Source: Priestia filamentosa
Lineage (GTDB): Bacteria > Bacillota > Bacilli > Bacillales > Bacillaceae_H
Length of the DNA: 64,000 nt
Assembly (NCBI RefSeq): GCF_900177535.1
Contig: NZ_FXAJ01000003.1
Coordinates: 186,001-250,000 of the forward strand
Direction: 5' to 3'
The notes beneath the pieces are model-generated. The model had not been told where the DNA came from and did no database searches. It saw only the letters and a program-made list of their open reading frames with translations. A program made the translations under genes and the position numbers. How positions within the stretch are numbered: the stretch's first letter is position 1; each line of letters opens with the position of its first letter. Below, one piece after another: positions 28,303 to 36,604 of the stretch.

Positions 28303-31093
28303 ATTGAGCAGTTTCAGGCTGAGTTGGAGTTGTTGGTGTTTCAGTTTCAGGCTGAGTTGGTGTTGTTGGTGTTTCAGTTTCAGTTTCAGGCTGAGTTGGT
28401 GTTTCCGTATTGCCACCATTGCCACCAGTTCCATCATCAGTTTCTTCACCATTACCATTATTTCCACTAGGTGGAGTCGTTGGCTGAGTTGGCGTTGGCT
28501 GCTCGTTATTTTGTTCATCGTTTGTATCGTCATTATTATTGTTGTTATCGTCATCGCTGCCGCTATCATCTTCGGACGGTTGTTCATCTTCAGGACGTGT
28601 ACCTTGCTGATCATCCTGATTATTATCATCCGTTTCTTCGTCAGTTCCTGCTGAACCCTCTCCAGTTCCTATACGAAGGGATGTTGAAGCACCGTCACTC
28701 TCATCTCCTGAACTATTGACCGCTACAACGGTGAAAGTATAGTTACCGTTAGGAGAGGAAGCTTCAAACGTAGCTGAAGTGCCGTTTGTTGTTGTAGATG
28801 AACCTGCTTGACCATCTACCGTTGAAGAGACTCTAAAGGAAACACCGTCTGTATCTCCACTATAATTCCAATTCAACACAATTTGATTGGAAGCTTTGTT
28901 GTATGAAGCGCTAAGACCTGATGGTTTCTTAACGTCAGTGTCTTCTTTCTTCTCTTCTTTTTCTTCTTTTTCTTTTTCTTCTGCTTTTTTCTCATATGTT
29001 TTTGATACTTTAGAAGGCTCTGTACCTTTTACGAAAAGCTCTGTAACCTTTGCACTGTCAGGCGTATATTTGCTCGCTAGGCGACCTGGGTTTGCTGAGC
29101 CTTTTTCAACTGTCACTTCAGATACTGAGCTTGGTTTCTTAAAGTCTTCATCTTTTACATCTTCAGAAACGTGAGTCATTACTTTACTGAAGATTTGCTT
29201 CGCCATGCCAAGCTCTTGGCTTGTATCCATGTAGTACTTTCCTTTTTCAATGTTCTCATATCCTGTCCACACGGCAATCGTATAGTTCGGACTATAGCCG
29301 ACAAACCATGCGTCAGGGGAAGCACTTGATGGAATATTGTACTTTTCACGGTCTTCTTTACTAAAGTTTGTTGTTCCTGTTTTTCCTGCCACAGTTGCAT
29401 TTGGAACAGAAACAGCTTTACCCGTCCCTTTTTTCACAACGTCTTTTAACATATCTGTCACCATATATGCCGTATAATCATGCATAACAGAGTCAGATTC
29501 AGGCGATAAATTCATAACGTTTCCGTCAGGGAATTCAACTTTTGTTACCGTATGTGGTGTATTGTACACACCGTTATTACCAAATGCACTATATGCTCCG
29601 GCCATTTGTGTTGGAGTTACTCCGCCGCTAAATCCACCGATTGAGTAGGCTTCAGTAATAGGATCTGGCAGATTTAAACCAAGATCTGTTCCAAACTCCC
29701 GGGCTTTTTCTGCTCCAACAGCTTGGAATGTTTTGAGCGCTGGAATGTTATATGATTGTTCAAGCGCTTTTCGAATTGATACGGTACCATGATAGTTGCC
29801 GCCATAGTTTCCGATATGCGTGCCATCTGAATACTCATACGGTTCGTCTTTTAGCTGATGGTATGTGGACCATTTTAAATTTTCAACAGCAGGTCCATAA
29901 TCTAAAATTGGTTTAATGGTTGATCCTGGTTGGCGATTGACTCCTGTTGCAAAACTTAAGCCACGCGCAACCCGATTACGTCCCGCACCAACGGCACGTA
30001 TCGCTCCCGTTTTAGTATCTACAACAGTAAATCCTGCTTGAAACTTGTCATCAGGCCAGTTGACCATGTTGTCTGTTGATAAAAGTTCATCAACGTAATC
30101 TTGCGCATCTGTGTCAAGCGTTGTATGAATTTTGAGACCAGCCGAATAGACGTCTACATCTGTTTTTTGTTTTACTTCTTTTACGACTTCATCAATAAAT
30201 GTCGTATATTCTCCATCAGTCTCTTCCTGTTCGTCAATTGGAATTAAACTTTTTGTAACAGGCACTTGCTTAGCTTTTTCTACTTCTTCTTTTGAAGCAA
30301 AGCCGTGTTTCGCCATTAAGTTTAATACTGTGTTTCGACGCTTTTCAGCACGATCAGGATGTGTATAAGGATCATACGCTCCTGGAGCTTGTGGAAGACC
30401 AGCAAGAAGGGCAGCTTCCTCAAGCGTAAGCTCGTCTAAGTCTTTTCCAAAGAAGAACTCAGCAGCTTTCTTGACTCCGAACACTTGAGAGCGTGCATAG
30501 TCAATTTTATTTAAGTACATAGCTAAGATTTCTTCTTTTGAATATTTACGTTCAAGTTGAAGAGCTAGCCACATTTCCTGTACTTTTCGAGTGACCGTTT
30601 TTTCAGGAGTAAGAACAGACATTTTAATAACCTGTTGGGTAATTGTACTTGCTCCTTCAGCTCCAAATCCACTCGTTACGTTCGCAACAGCCGCTCCACC
30701 GATTCGGTAAAAGTCAATTCCGCTATGTTTATAAAAGCGTACATCTTCTGTTGCAATAAAAGCATTCTTAACCTTATCTGGAATCTCGTCATATGTAACA
30801 AGCTCTCGCTTTTCACCGCCGAGTTCCGTTATTTCTTTGCCGTTCTTGTCTAGAATAACTGAGGAAACAGGATCAGTTAATTTTGCATCGTCAAGCTCTG
30901 GAGCGGTGCTTGCGATATAAGCAAACGTTCCTACCCCAATTACGAAACAAATAACGCCAAGTAGAAGAATAATAGCTAGTACGCGTTTAAAAAGGCTCTT
31001 TTTTCCTTTATCGCCTTTTTGTTTTCCTCTTCCTCGCTTTGAATTTTCCTTTTGTTTTCTTCGCTGTTCGCGAGAACTATATTGATCAGACAT
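28301..31093 (-). CDS. ponA: Class A penicillin-binding protein PonA (PBP1)
   Basis: Bifunctional peptidoglycan synthase with transglycosylase and transpeptidase activity. The 930-residue protein has a basic cytosolic tail, one membrane helix (about 38-60), a GT51 domain (TEDVRFYKHSGIDF with the catalytic Glu), a transpeptidase domain (STIKP with the active Ser, SYN, KTGTT), a charged Glu/Lys linker, a fibronectin type III-like domain (about 720-805) and a low-complexity Asp/Asn then Thr/Pro/Glu/Gln tail. I chose ATG 31093 because AAAGGTAGG is seven bases upstream; ATG 31099 touches that site. It follows recU in the same direction. Confidence 0.94.
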   Translation of the reverse strand: MSDQYSSREQRRKQKENSKRGRGKQKGDKGKKSLFKRVLAIILLLGVICFVIGVGTFAYIASTAPELDDAKLTDPVSSVILDKNGKEITELGGEKRELVTYDEIPDKVKNAFIATEDVRFYKHSGIDFYRIGGAAVANVTSGFGAEGASTITQQVIKMSVLTPEKTVTRKVQEMWLALQLERKYSKEEILAMYLNKIDYARSQVFGVKKAAEFFFGKDLDELTLEEAALLAGLPQAPGAYDPYTHPDRAEKRRNTVLNLMAKHGFASKEEVEKAKQVPVTKSLIPIDEQEETDGEYTTFIDEVVKEVKQKTDVDVYSAGLKIHTTLDTDAQDYVDELLSTDNMVNWPDDKFQAGFTVVDTKTGAIRAVGAGRNRVARGLSFATGVNRQPGSTIKPILDYGPAVENLKWSTYHQLKDEPYEYSDGTHIGNYGGNYHGTVSIRKALEQSYNIPALKTFQAVGAEKAREFGTDLGLNLPDPITEAYSIGGFSGGVTPTQMAGAYSAFGNNGVYNTPHTVTKVEFPDGNVMNLSPESDSVMHDYTAYMVTDMLKDVVKKGTGKAVSVPNATVAGKTGTTNFSKEDREKYNIPSSASPDAWFVGYSPNYTIAVWTGYENIEKGKYYMDTSQELGMAKQIFSKVMTHVSEDVKDEDFKKPSSVSEVTVEKGSANPGRLASKYTPDSAKVTELFVKGTEPSKVSKTYEKKAEEKEKEEKEEKKEDTDVKKPSGLSASYNKASNQIVLNWNYSGDTDGVSFRVSSTVDGQAGSSTTTNGTSATFEASSPNGNYTFTVVAVNSSGDESDGASTSLRIGTGEGSAGTDEETDDNNQDDQQGTRPEDEQPSEDDSGSDDDNNNNNDDTNDEQNNEQPTPTQPTTPPSGNNGNGEETDDGTGGNGGNTETPTQPETETETPTTPTQPETETPTTPTQPETAQ
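28305..28400 (-). repeat. Tandem repeats encoding the PonA Thr/Pro tail
   Basis: The last codons of ponA are built from near-identical copies of a unit encoding TPTQPETET/ETPTTPTQPE. On the plus strand the motif GGCTGAGTTGG recurs three times within 100 bases. Such repeats can change copy number by slippage. Confidence 0.75.
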
Positions 31094-31209
31094 TTTCATT
31101 CCTACCTTTCAACGAATTGAAAAGAGAATCAACCACTATAATCATACCTATTGATAAAAGAAAGTCAACAATTAACTTAACATAAAAGGGGAATATTAAG
31201 AAGCTAAAT

Positions 31210-31806
31210 TTAAAAATAAAGCTCGTCAACAACCTTTAAATAGGGGATTCTAGGCTGAAATCCAAGTTCAATTAGGTGTCCATCTTGTTCAATACTTTTT
31301 TTCGGAATGGACTTTCTCCCGCCTTTTTTCATGTCGTCCCACCATTTTAGAAGATGATATGCCTCATACAAGTATACTTCTTCCAAAGAAGAGAACATTA
31401 AAATAACGAAACAAATGCCATTTTGTTTCACAACGTTGCTCATATGTTCAATTTGGTGATTATGAAAGTTTTGAAGTGGGAAAGACGTTTTGTTTTTTGT
31501 TTCTTTGGCTTCAAAATCTAAATATTTTCCTTTATAAACGCCGTTATAGTCCGTTGTTGAAGCTTGTTTAAAGTAAGCTTCTTTAATAACTGCAGCACTT
31601 CTTTTCGGATAGTTTACGTTTACAATTTGGATGGGCGTTGGCTTTTTGTGAACAACAGCAATGCTACGGTCTAAATAATAGCTGTTTGTTTCATTTAAAT
31701 CATCTTCAAGCGTCATCCCACGATTGCTGTAAATATGATTTCCTTTTTGCTTAGTATGGTTTATCTCTGCTTTCTGATACGTGCGACCGTTTGGATATCG
31801 AATCAT
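31210..31806 (-). CDS. recU: Holliday junction resolvase RecU
   Basis: RecU cleaves Holliday junctions and modulates RecA in Firmicutes. The 198-residue protein starts with MIRYPNG as in B. subtilis RecU and has the nuclease core [16 protein letters not shown] with catalytic Asp/Glu/Lys, then [10 protein letters not shown]. Start ATG 31806 is chosen because GGGGGGAAA precedes it; the frame extends to 31842 with no ribosome site. It is upstream of ponA, the conserved recU-ponA pair. Confidence 0.95.
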   Translation of the reverse strand: MIRYPNGRTYQKAEINHTKQKGNHIYSNRGMTLEDDLNETNSYYLDRSIAVVHKKPTPIQIVNVNYPKRSAAVIKEAYFKQASTTDYNGVYKGKYLDFEAKETKNKTSFPLQNFHNHQIEHMSNVVKQNGICFVILMFSSLEEVYLYEAYHLLKWWDDMKKGGRKSIPKKSIEQDGHLIELGFQPRIPYLKVVDELYF

Positions 31807-31931
31807 GAATGATTTCCCCCCTTTAAATTTAACACCCCACAAAAAAATATATTATATATCATAACAAAAATCATAAGTCCATAGTTACAAAAATATGAAA
31901 AAGGTCGTTTGTTAGAAAGGAGAGAATAGAG

Positions 31932-32894
31932 ATGAACGAGCAGGAGATTGTTGATTATATTATAAAAGAAACGGAAAAAGCAAACGTAGACAACATCTCA
32001 AGAACAGAGGCATACTATGCATATTTTAAACGACATAAAGAAATAGAATGGGCTTTCCTTGCAAGTATGGTGTCTCGCAATGCAGGGTGGAATATGTGTG
32101 ATTTAGAAGGAGCGTATTTTTCTTTTGCTTTGAAGAAAAACCTAAGAAAACGTCTTTTTTTAACATATGAGCGTGCCAATTGGCTCATTTTCAAAGATGC
32201 ATATCCACAGCTTTTACTTTATGAACTATCAAAAAAAAAGAAAACGTCGCTTTTTTCATTGCTTTCTAAGTTCGATGTTCATTCTTTTATGGAAGAAGAG
32301 TGGACTCGTTTTTGGGATGAAGGTAAGAAAAAAAGGCTCGTCCATGCGCTCATTGTGAATGAACAGCATATTATCCAACAACCGGTTATTTCTCATCCTG
32401 TTTATCAAAAAAGAGTGTTTTCCCGTCCTTTTTTCAAACTTCAAGAAATGTTGCATTTTAGCTCTGTTCTATTCCCAACAATGCAAGGAGAGCTTTATGG
32501 TCTTTCTGTATATAACTTTTTAAAAGTTGAAGAGCGCATTGAACTAGGGATAAAGCTTTCGGAACTTCTTTTTCATAGAGAGCTTTTTTCTTTATTTGAT
32601 CATTTTGCTTCTTCAACCCCTCATACAGGGTCTCGTTATGATTATGAACAATACTTTAGAAAAACAGGAAAAATAGCTACCCCATATCTTCGTTCTACAT
32701 TTAGACCTGTTGCTCATCATGAGACGCGGAGAGATAAATGGGTTGAAAGCAGAGAAAAGCTTGAAGGATGGCTGTCAGATACGCCTCTTGCTGAAATCGT
32801 AAACATTACAAGATGGTATAAAAAGAAACAAAGGACGCTTCACTTCTATATGTTAGTAGAAGGAAGAATTAAAGAGCTCATAAAAGGAAAATAA
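31932..32894 (+). CDS. yppC: YppC family protein (DUF2515)
   Basis: A 320-residue, largely helical protein of the DUF2515 family, function unknown. It is divergent from recU, the place of yppC in B. subtilis. No signal peptide, membrane helix or catalytic motif is evident; conserved-looking stretches are SRNAGWNMCDLEGAYF and SRYDYEQYF. The ATG follows GAAAGGAGAG. A strong terminator follows. Confidence 0.82.
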   Translation: MNEQEIVDYIIKETEKANVDNISRTEAYYAYFKRHKEIEWAFLASMVSRNAGWNMCDLEGAYFSFALKKNLRKRLFLTYERANWLIFKDAYPQLLLYELSKKKKTSLFSLLSKFDVHSFMEEEWTRFWDEGKKKRLVHALIVNEQHIIQQPVISHPVYQKRVFSRPFFKLQEMLHFSSVLFPTMQGELYGLSVYNFLKVEERIELGIKLSELLFHRELFSLFDHFASSTPHTGSRYDYEQYFRKTGKIATPYLRSTFRPVAHHETRRDKWVESREKLEGWLSDTPLAEIVNITRWYKKKQRTLHFYMLVEGRIKELIKGK

Positions 32895-32929
32895 AAAAGA
32901 CATCAACATAATGTTGATGTCTTTTTTTT
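32893..32929. terminator. Terminator after yppC
   Basis: AAAAGACATCAACAT and ATGTTGATGTCTTTT form a perfect hairpin with a T run; it also faces the small reverse gene at 32936. Confidence 0.9.
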
Positions 32930-32935
32930 ATGATA

Positions 32936-33094
32936 TTAAGTTGAAGGACGATTTGGTCCATTTTGTTTTTTGCTCATCTCTGTTGAGTTTCCTGCATCCA
33001 TTTGTTGATCTGCAAGATTTTGAGCAGCGTTATGTTGTTTTTGAAGTGTTTGTTCAGTGCTGTCATTTGTGTTGTTTTCGAAACGTTCTTTCAT
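32936..33094 (-). CDS. Small hydrophilic protein, 52 residues
   Basis: Reverse-strand ORF of 52 residues beginning MKERFENNTNDSTEQ and rich in Asn, Gln, Thr and Ser, predicted disordered. A strong GGAGGTGGAT lies just ahead of the ATG, and a terminator follows, so it is a believable gene. Composition is like minor spore or stress proteins, but no family was recognised. It is inserted between yppC and the yppD-like gene on the opposite strand. Confidence 0.65.
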   Translation of the reverse strand: MKERFENNTNDSTEQTLQKQHNAAQNLADQQMDAGNSTEMSKKQNGPNRPST

Positions 33095-33276
33095 TGATAT
33101 CCACCTCCAATCGTTAGTATGGTCGATTATCCGAAAATCATACATTTTAGAAGATGTCGAATAACTGTTAAAAAGAAGATTTATTTAGCGAATCACAACT
33201 AGTTTTGTCAGCGAGAAAGGGAGAGAAGAAAAAAGAAAGAATAAATAGAAGAACATAGCGTAGAGGAGGAAGACAA

Positions 33277-33522
33277 ATGAATAAAAAATGGGTTCGTAAA
33301 AGCGAGCTTTTAGGTCTTTTGGATCAGGCGATTGTAGGTTTAGATGAAACTGAAAAAGAGCTAGGAAGACGAGTAAGCGAAAAAGCGAAAGAACAGCCCA
33401 CTGCGTCAGAAGAAATGCTGTCTTCAATCAAAGCCTCTCTTTTAGAAATCGAAAAAGCCGTTGATGAATTAAAATATGTAAAAAAGTCTGAATATCACAT
33501 TGCTATTGCAGAACCAATTTAA
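33277..33522 (+). CDS. Small helical protein in the yppD position
   Basis: An 81-residue protein starting MNKKWVRKSELLGLLDQ, strongly helical and charged, probably forming a helical pair or coiled coil (about 5-65). It occupies the place of B. subtilis yppD, between yppC and yppE. No domain was recognised. ATG follows TAGAGGAGG. Function unknown. Confidence 0.7.
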   Translation: MNKKWVRKSELLGLLDQAIVGLDETEKELGRRVSEKAKEQPTASEEMLSSIKASLLEIEKAVDELKYVKKSEYHIAIAEPI

Positions 33523-33572
33523 AGTTACAACTTTTTATTTCCATGTTACAATAACCTCCTAGAGGTGATTTG

Positions 33573-33932
33573 ATGTCCAACGTTTATAAGCTTACTGAAA
33601 AGCTTCTATCTTATAATGAAGAAGCTTCTAATAGATTAAAGGTGGTAAAAGCGAAAGAACAATCAGCAGATTTTTATGAGGAAGTAAAGCCATATGCTGA
33701 AACGTTTTTTTCATTGCTTGACGAATGGGAAAAAGCCGTAAGGAAATGGATTCTAGAGACGAAACCAAAATATGTTCATTTTACTCAAGTTGATGCAGCA
33801 ACTGAGAATTTACACAACGTTATTTTGCAATCGTTCCATAAAGATACAAGAGCTAAACAATTTAGTAAAATGTATATATCAAATAAGTATTTTCTAGAAT
33901 CTATTTTAGCAGAAAAAGAAAAAGGAGCTTGA
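33573..33932 (+). CDS. yppE: YppE family protein (DUF1798)
   Basis: A 119-residue, all-helical cytosolic protein of the YppE/DUF1798 family, function unknown. Tail motif FSKMYISNKYFLESIL and the middle VHFTQVDAATENLHNV are typical. The ATG at 33573 follows AGAGGTG; the TTG at 33570 is also in frame. It ends at a terminator. Confidence 0.82.
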   Translation: MSNVYKLTEKLLSYNEEASNRLKVVKAKEQSADFYEEVKPYAETFFSLLDEWEKAVRKWILETKPKYVHFTQVDAATENLHNVILQSFHKDTRAKQFSKMYISNKYFLESILAEKEKGA

Positions 33933-33948
33933 TAAAAGCTCCTTTTTG
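33916..33948 (+). terminator. Terminator after yppE
   Basis: AAAAGGAGCTT and AAAGCTCCTTTTT form a hairpin with a T run overlapping the end of yppE. Confidence 0.85.
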
Positions 33949-33964
33949 TAGGGAATATAAAAAA

Positions 33965-33997
33965 AGAGAGCGCTTACTTTATTAAGCGCTCTCTTAA
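33965..33997 (-). terminator. Terminator after yppF (reverse strand)
   Basis: AGAGAGCGCTTA and TAAGCGCTCTCT around a short loop; on the reverse strand it is followed by a T run. Confidence 0.85.
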
Positions 33998-33999
33998 TA

Positions 34000-34182
34000 T
34001 TAAGGAAAAGTTAAACTAGTTGCTCCATCTTGTTCAAGTGCATACATCACTTTCTTGTACTCGCTAAGACTCAATTCCCCTTTTAAATATTTGCGTCTAG
34101 CAAAATCTAGTAGCTGATCGTGATTTTCTGGCTCACATTGTTTTACATCAACAAAACGGTTACGAAGTGTTTCAACTGTCAT
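34000..34182 (-). CDS. yppF: YppF family protein
   Basis: A 60-residue protein starting MTVETLRNRFVDVKQCEP, with the RRKYLKGELSLSEYKK segment of the YppF family. Helical and soluble, function unknown. A GGGGGAG site precedes the ATG. Its size and position between yppE and yppG match B. subtilis. Confidence 0.8.
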   Translation of the reverse strand: MTVETLRNRFVDVKQCEPENHDQLLDFARRKYLKGELSLSEYKKVMYALEQDGATSLTFP

Positions 34183-34354
34183 TTTAAACTCCCCCTTACC
34201 CCTTTTTTATAGTGTACCACAAGAATAGGAAAGTTCCTTTTGTTCGAAAAATTTAGAATTCCGACAAAAAGTGACAAAAAATGATAAATTACGTATTCAC
34301 GTCTGCCTAGGCTGTTTACATAGTATAAGAATGAAAAGAGAGGGGGAAGAACGG

Positions 34355-34726
34355 ATGAGAAGAGTTCATCAATACAGATATGCACCTATTCAAAATTACG
34401 GAAATCCCTATTTGTATCAAAGTCATCCATATGTAAACAACACTCAATTTGTAGATGTTCCTTATACTCCTAACATGTACAATCAACATATAACAACGGG
34501 TGGATACATGCCACAGCAAAATATGTATGAACAAGGTCAGCCTCACTACTATCCTAAGCAGTGGATGCAAACAAAAAGCCAGCCACCGCAAATTTTAGCA
34601 CAATTTAAGAACAGCGATGGTACGTATAATATGGATAAAATGATGAATACAGCAGGTCAAATGATGAACGCTGTTAACCAGCTATCAACGGTTTTTAAAG
34701 GTGTTACGTCGATTTTTAAAGTATAG
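34355..34726 (+). CDS. yppG: YppG-like protein, Tyr/Gln/Asn-rich
   Basis: A 123-residue protein rich in Tyr, Gln, Asn, Pro and Met (about residues 1-80), followed by a more regular helical tail containing NSDGTYNMDKMMNTAGQMM. This matches YppG-type proteins, thought to be spore-associated; that role is inference here. The ATG at 34355 follows AGAGGGGGAAG. The longer open frame upstream lacks a ribosome site. A terminator follows at 34730-34755 (AAGCCGGGA / TCCCGGCTT). Confidence 0.78.
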   Translation: MRRVHQYRYAPIQNYGNPYLYQSHPYVNNTQFVDVPYTPNMYNQHITTGGYMPQQNMYEQGQPHYYPKQWMQTKSQPPQILAQFKNSDGTYNMDKMMNTAGQMMNAVNQLSTVFKGVTSIFKV

Positions 34727-34729
34727 GAA

Positions 34730-34755
34730 AAAGCCGGGAACTCCCGGCTTCTTAA
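34730..34755 (+). terminator. Terminator after yppG
   Basis: A GC-rich hairpin AAGCCGGGA / TCCCGGCTT lies right after the yppG stop. Confidence 0.85.
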
Positions 34756-34880
34756 TGTCATGAAACTGTCACAGGAACAAGGTGATAAAAGATTTGTAAC
34801 TTTGGTATACTAAAAACGTAAGCACATAAAAAATGAATTTGGACATACATAAATAAAAACAATACGAAGGAGACGATAAT

Positions 34881-35174
34881 ATGATGAACTCTCCACTCGG
34901 TGGAATGAGGTTTGTAGGACTTATTGAAGGGCTTTCTCTCTTAGCTCTTTTAGGAATTGCAATGCCGCTTAAGTATATGGCAAACATCCCTGAAGTTGTA
35001 ACAGTTGTTGGTTCTATTCATGGGGGATTGTTTGTTTTATATATTTTAATGGTTGGTTATGTCACGATGAAAGTACGTTGGTCATATAAATGGATTGTAA
35101 GTGCTTTGTTAGCATCTGTTATTCCATTTGGTAATTTTATTTTAGATACAAAGCTACGCAAATTCTCAGCTTAA
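34881..35174 (+). CDS. DUF3817 small integral membrane protein
   Basis: A 97-residue protein with three hydrophobic helices and the DUF3817 pattern: LGGMRFVGLIEGLSLLALL, then GIHGGLF-like SIHGGLFVLYI and RWSYKW, ending IPFGNFILD. Function is unknown. ATG follows GAAGGAGACG. It is monocistronic with its own terminator. Confidence 0.85.
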   Translation: MMNSPLGGMRFVGLIEGLSLLALLGIAMPLKYMANIPEVVTVVGSIHGGLFVLYILMVGYVTMKVRWSYKWIVSALLASVIPFGNFILDTKLRKFSA

Positions 35175-35187
35175 AAAAGTCATCTCA

Positions 35188-35224
35188 AAAGAGCTTTTAC
35201 CAAAGGTAAGAGCTCTTTTTTTTA
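35188..35224 (+). terminator. Terminator after DUF3817 gene
   Basis: AAGAGCTTTTACC and GGTAAGAGCTCTTTTTTT form a hairpin with a long T run. Confidence 0.85.
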
Positions 35225-35292
35225 AAAGCATATTATTATGGAAAGTGTGAAATTTGTAGTATGTTTGAAAAAAGAGTGAAGGGGGAAAAAAT

Positions 35293-35928
35293 GTGAGGGA
35301 AGCTTCAGAACTCGTAGAGGAAGTTAAGTTCCAAAAAAAAGGCTCTTCATACTCTCTTATTCACCTACCAAGAGAATTAAAAGTAATAGGAACAGGGAGA
35401 AGTGCGTGGGCTTTTAAAGTGAAAAATGAAAATAAAGTGATTAAACTATTTTTTCCTTCTTTTGATCACTTAGCGCAAAAAGAGGGAGAAGTGTATGAAA
35501 AATTATCACATTCTCTCACTTTTCCTGAAATATATGAAGTTGGGCCAAACTATATTGTAATGGAATATATTAAAGGCAAAACGTTTTATCAGTGTTTAAC
35601 AACAGGTGTGAGAATTCCTACAAAAGCAATTGAAGAGGTAGAAAAAGGACTTGCCTTTGCACGCTCGAAAGGATTAAACCCTTCAGATATTCATTTACAC
35701 AATCTTATTCTAACGAAGGATAAAGAAGTTCGTATCATTGATGTTGTACGCTATACTCAGAAGAAAACATGCTATCAGTGGCGCGATTTAGCAAGAGCAT
35801 ATCGCTATTTTTATCAAAAATCTTATTTCCCAAAAAAGTTTCCAAAATGGTTTTTAGAAGCAATTGCTTATTTATATAAATACTGCAAACGTCTTAGTCA
35901 GTATCGAAATAATAAGGAGCTGAAATAA
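35293..35928 (+). CDS. Small protein kinase-like protein (YrzF type)
   Basis: A 211-residue protein with a compact kinase-like fold. Visible are a glycine-containing ATP loop with GTGRSAWAFKVK, the hinge YIVMEYIKGKTF, the catalytic loop SDIHLHNLIL (Asp and Asn present, HRD replaced) and a metal-binding Asp in IIDVVRYTQ. It resembles the short Bacillus Ser/Thr kinase-like proteins such as YrzF; activity and substrate are unknown. The start is GTG 35293; an ATG two bases earlier is out of frame and reads into TGA. A 37-codon basic ORF follows after two bases. Confidence 0.78.
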   Translation: MREASELVEEVKFQKKGSSYSLIHLPRELKVIGTGRSAWAFKVKNENKVIKLFFPSFDHLAQKEGEVYEKLSHSLTFPEIYEVGPNYIVMEYIKGKTFYQCLTTGVRIPTKAIEEVEKGLAFARSKGLNPSDIHLHNLILTKDKEVRIIDVVRYTQKKTCYQWRDLARAYRYFYQKSYFPKKFPKWFLEAIAYLYKYCKRLSQYRNNKELK

Positions 35929-35930
35929 TT

Positions 35931-36044
35931 ATGGGAAGATTGAGTAAAATTATCAGATTACTGAAGAATCCTAAAGTCCAAAGAGCTATTAAAAAAGGTG
36001 TTCCAATTGTAAAAAAAGAGCTTCAAAAGCGTAAAAAGAGATAG
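35931..36044 (+). CDS. Very basic 37-residue peptide downstream of the kinase-like gene
   Basis: ORF of 37 residues starting MGRLSKIIRLLKNP and ending KKELQKRKKR. About 40% of residues are Lys or Arg; the middle forms an amphipathic helix. AAGGAG lies 10 bases before the ATG, inside the end of the kinase-like gene, so the two are probably co-translated. It could be a nucleic-acid or membrane binding peptide. No family recognised. Confidence 0.6.
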   Translation: MGRLSKIIRLLKNPKVQRAIKKGVPIVKKELQKRKKR

Positions 36045-36122
36045 AAAGGAACAAACTCACAAGATTAGATGTTCCTACGTTTGTCTATAATGATAAAAAT
36101 AGGATAGAGGAGGAATAAGGCA

Positions 36123-36242
36123 ATGGACTTTCCTTTATATGAGGCAACAAAAAGCGTAGCAGAATACAATGAACTAGTGAGTGAAAGCTTAAGAAGATGG
36201 GACTGTACTGTATACTCCATCACTGCTTTTTTATATGAGTAA
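36123..36242 (+). CDS. Small ORF of 39 residues with strong ribosome site
   Basis: ORF starting MDFPLYEATKSVAEYNE and ending in ITAFLYE. GAGGAGGAATAAGGC precedes the ATG, and a terminator follows directly after the stop, which argues for a real short gene. One Cys, aromatic-rich, acidic; no homology recognised. Confidence 0.5.
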   Translation: MDFPLYEATKSVAEYNELVSESLRRWDCTVYSITAFLYE

Positions 36243-36246
36243 AAGA

Positions 36247-36280
36247 AACAGCAGAGACATTCGTTTCTGCTGTTTTTTTA
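36247..36280 (+). terminator. Terminator after the 39-residue ORF
   Basis: AAACAGCAGA and TTCTGCTGTTT flank a nine-base loop and are followed by a T run. Confidence 0.85.
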
Positions 36281-36355
36281 ATATATCCTTAAAATAACAT
36301 ATAGTAGAAAACCCTTTTGAATAGTGTGTATATTTAACCTTTTTAGAAAACTTCG

Positions 36356-36384
36356 TTGACAAACACTCATATTTTTACTAAAGT
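36356..36384 (+). promoter_or_regulatory. Promoter of the metI-metC operon
   Basis: TTGACA (36356-36361), a 17-base spacer and TAAAGT (36379-36384) form a good SigA promoter about 40 bases ahead of the SAM riboswitch. Confidence 0.65.
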
Positions 36385-36424
36385 AAGATTAATTACTTAA
36401 CAAAATCAATGAATTATAAATTTA

Positions 36425-36579
36425 CTCTTATCAAGAGTGGCGGAGGGACTGGCCCGATGAAGCCCGGCAACCATCAAGTAATATACTTGAACGGTGCCAA
36501 TTCCTGTAGAACAAATTGTTCTTACAGATGAGAGATTTCGGATTAGCCGCTCTTTCATTTGTAAAGAGTGGCTTTTTTA
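36425..36579 (+). ncRNA. SAM-I (S-box) riboswitch with terminator platform
   Basis: The S-box core is clear: CTCTTATCAAGAGTGG, GGAGGGACTGGCCC, GATGAAGCCCGGCAACC and AACGGTGCCAATTCC, closing with GATGAGAG near 36534. The expression platform ends in a terminator (AGCCGCTCTTT / AAAGAGTGGCT, 36545-36578) with a T run. High S-adenosylmethionine should end transcription before metI-metC. Confidence 0.97.
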
Positions 36580-36604
36580 TATTGAGGAAGAAAGGGAGAA
36601 TATT

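Noticed and set aside
28304-28719. Open frames opposite the ponA 3' end rich in Trp, Ser and Phe
   Set aside because: They are shadows of the low-complexity repeat-coded tail of ponA, with no ribosome site.
32911-33117. 68-codon plus-strand frame opposite the small gene at 32936
   Set aside because: It overlaps the yppC terminator and the better-supported reverse gene with a GGAGGTGG site.
36494-36604. N-terminal extension of metI into the leader
   Set aside because: These bases are the 3' part of the SAM riboswitch and its terminator; the ATG at 36605 has a proper Shine-Dalgarno.
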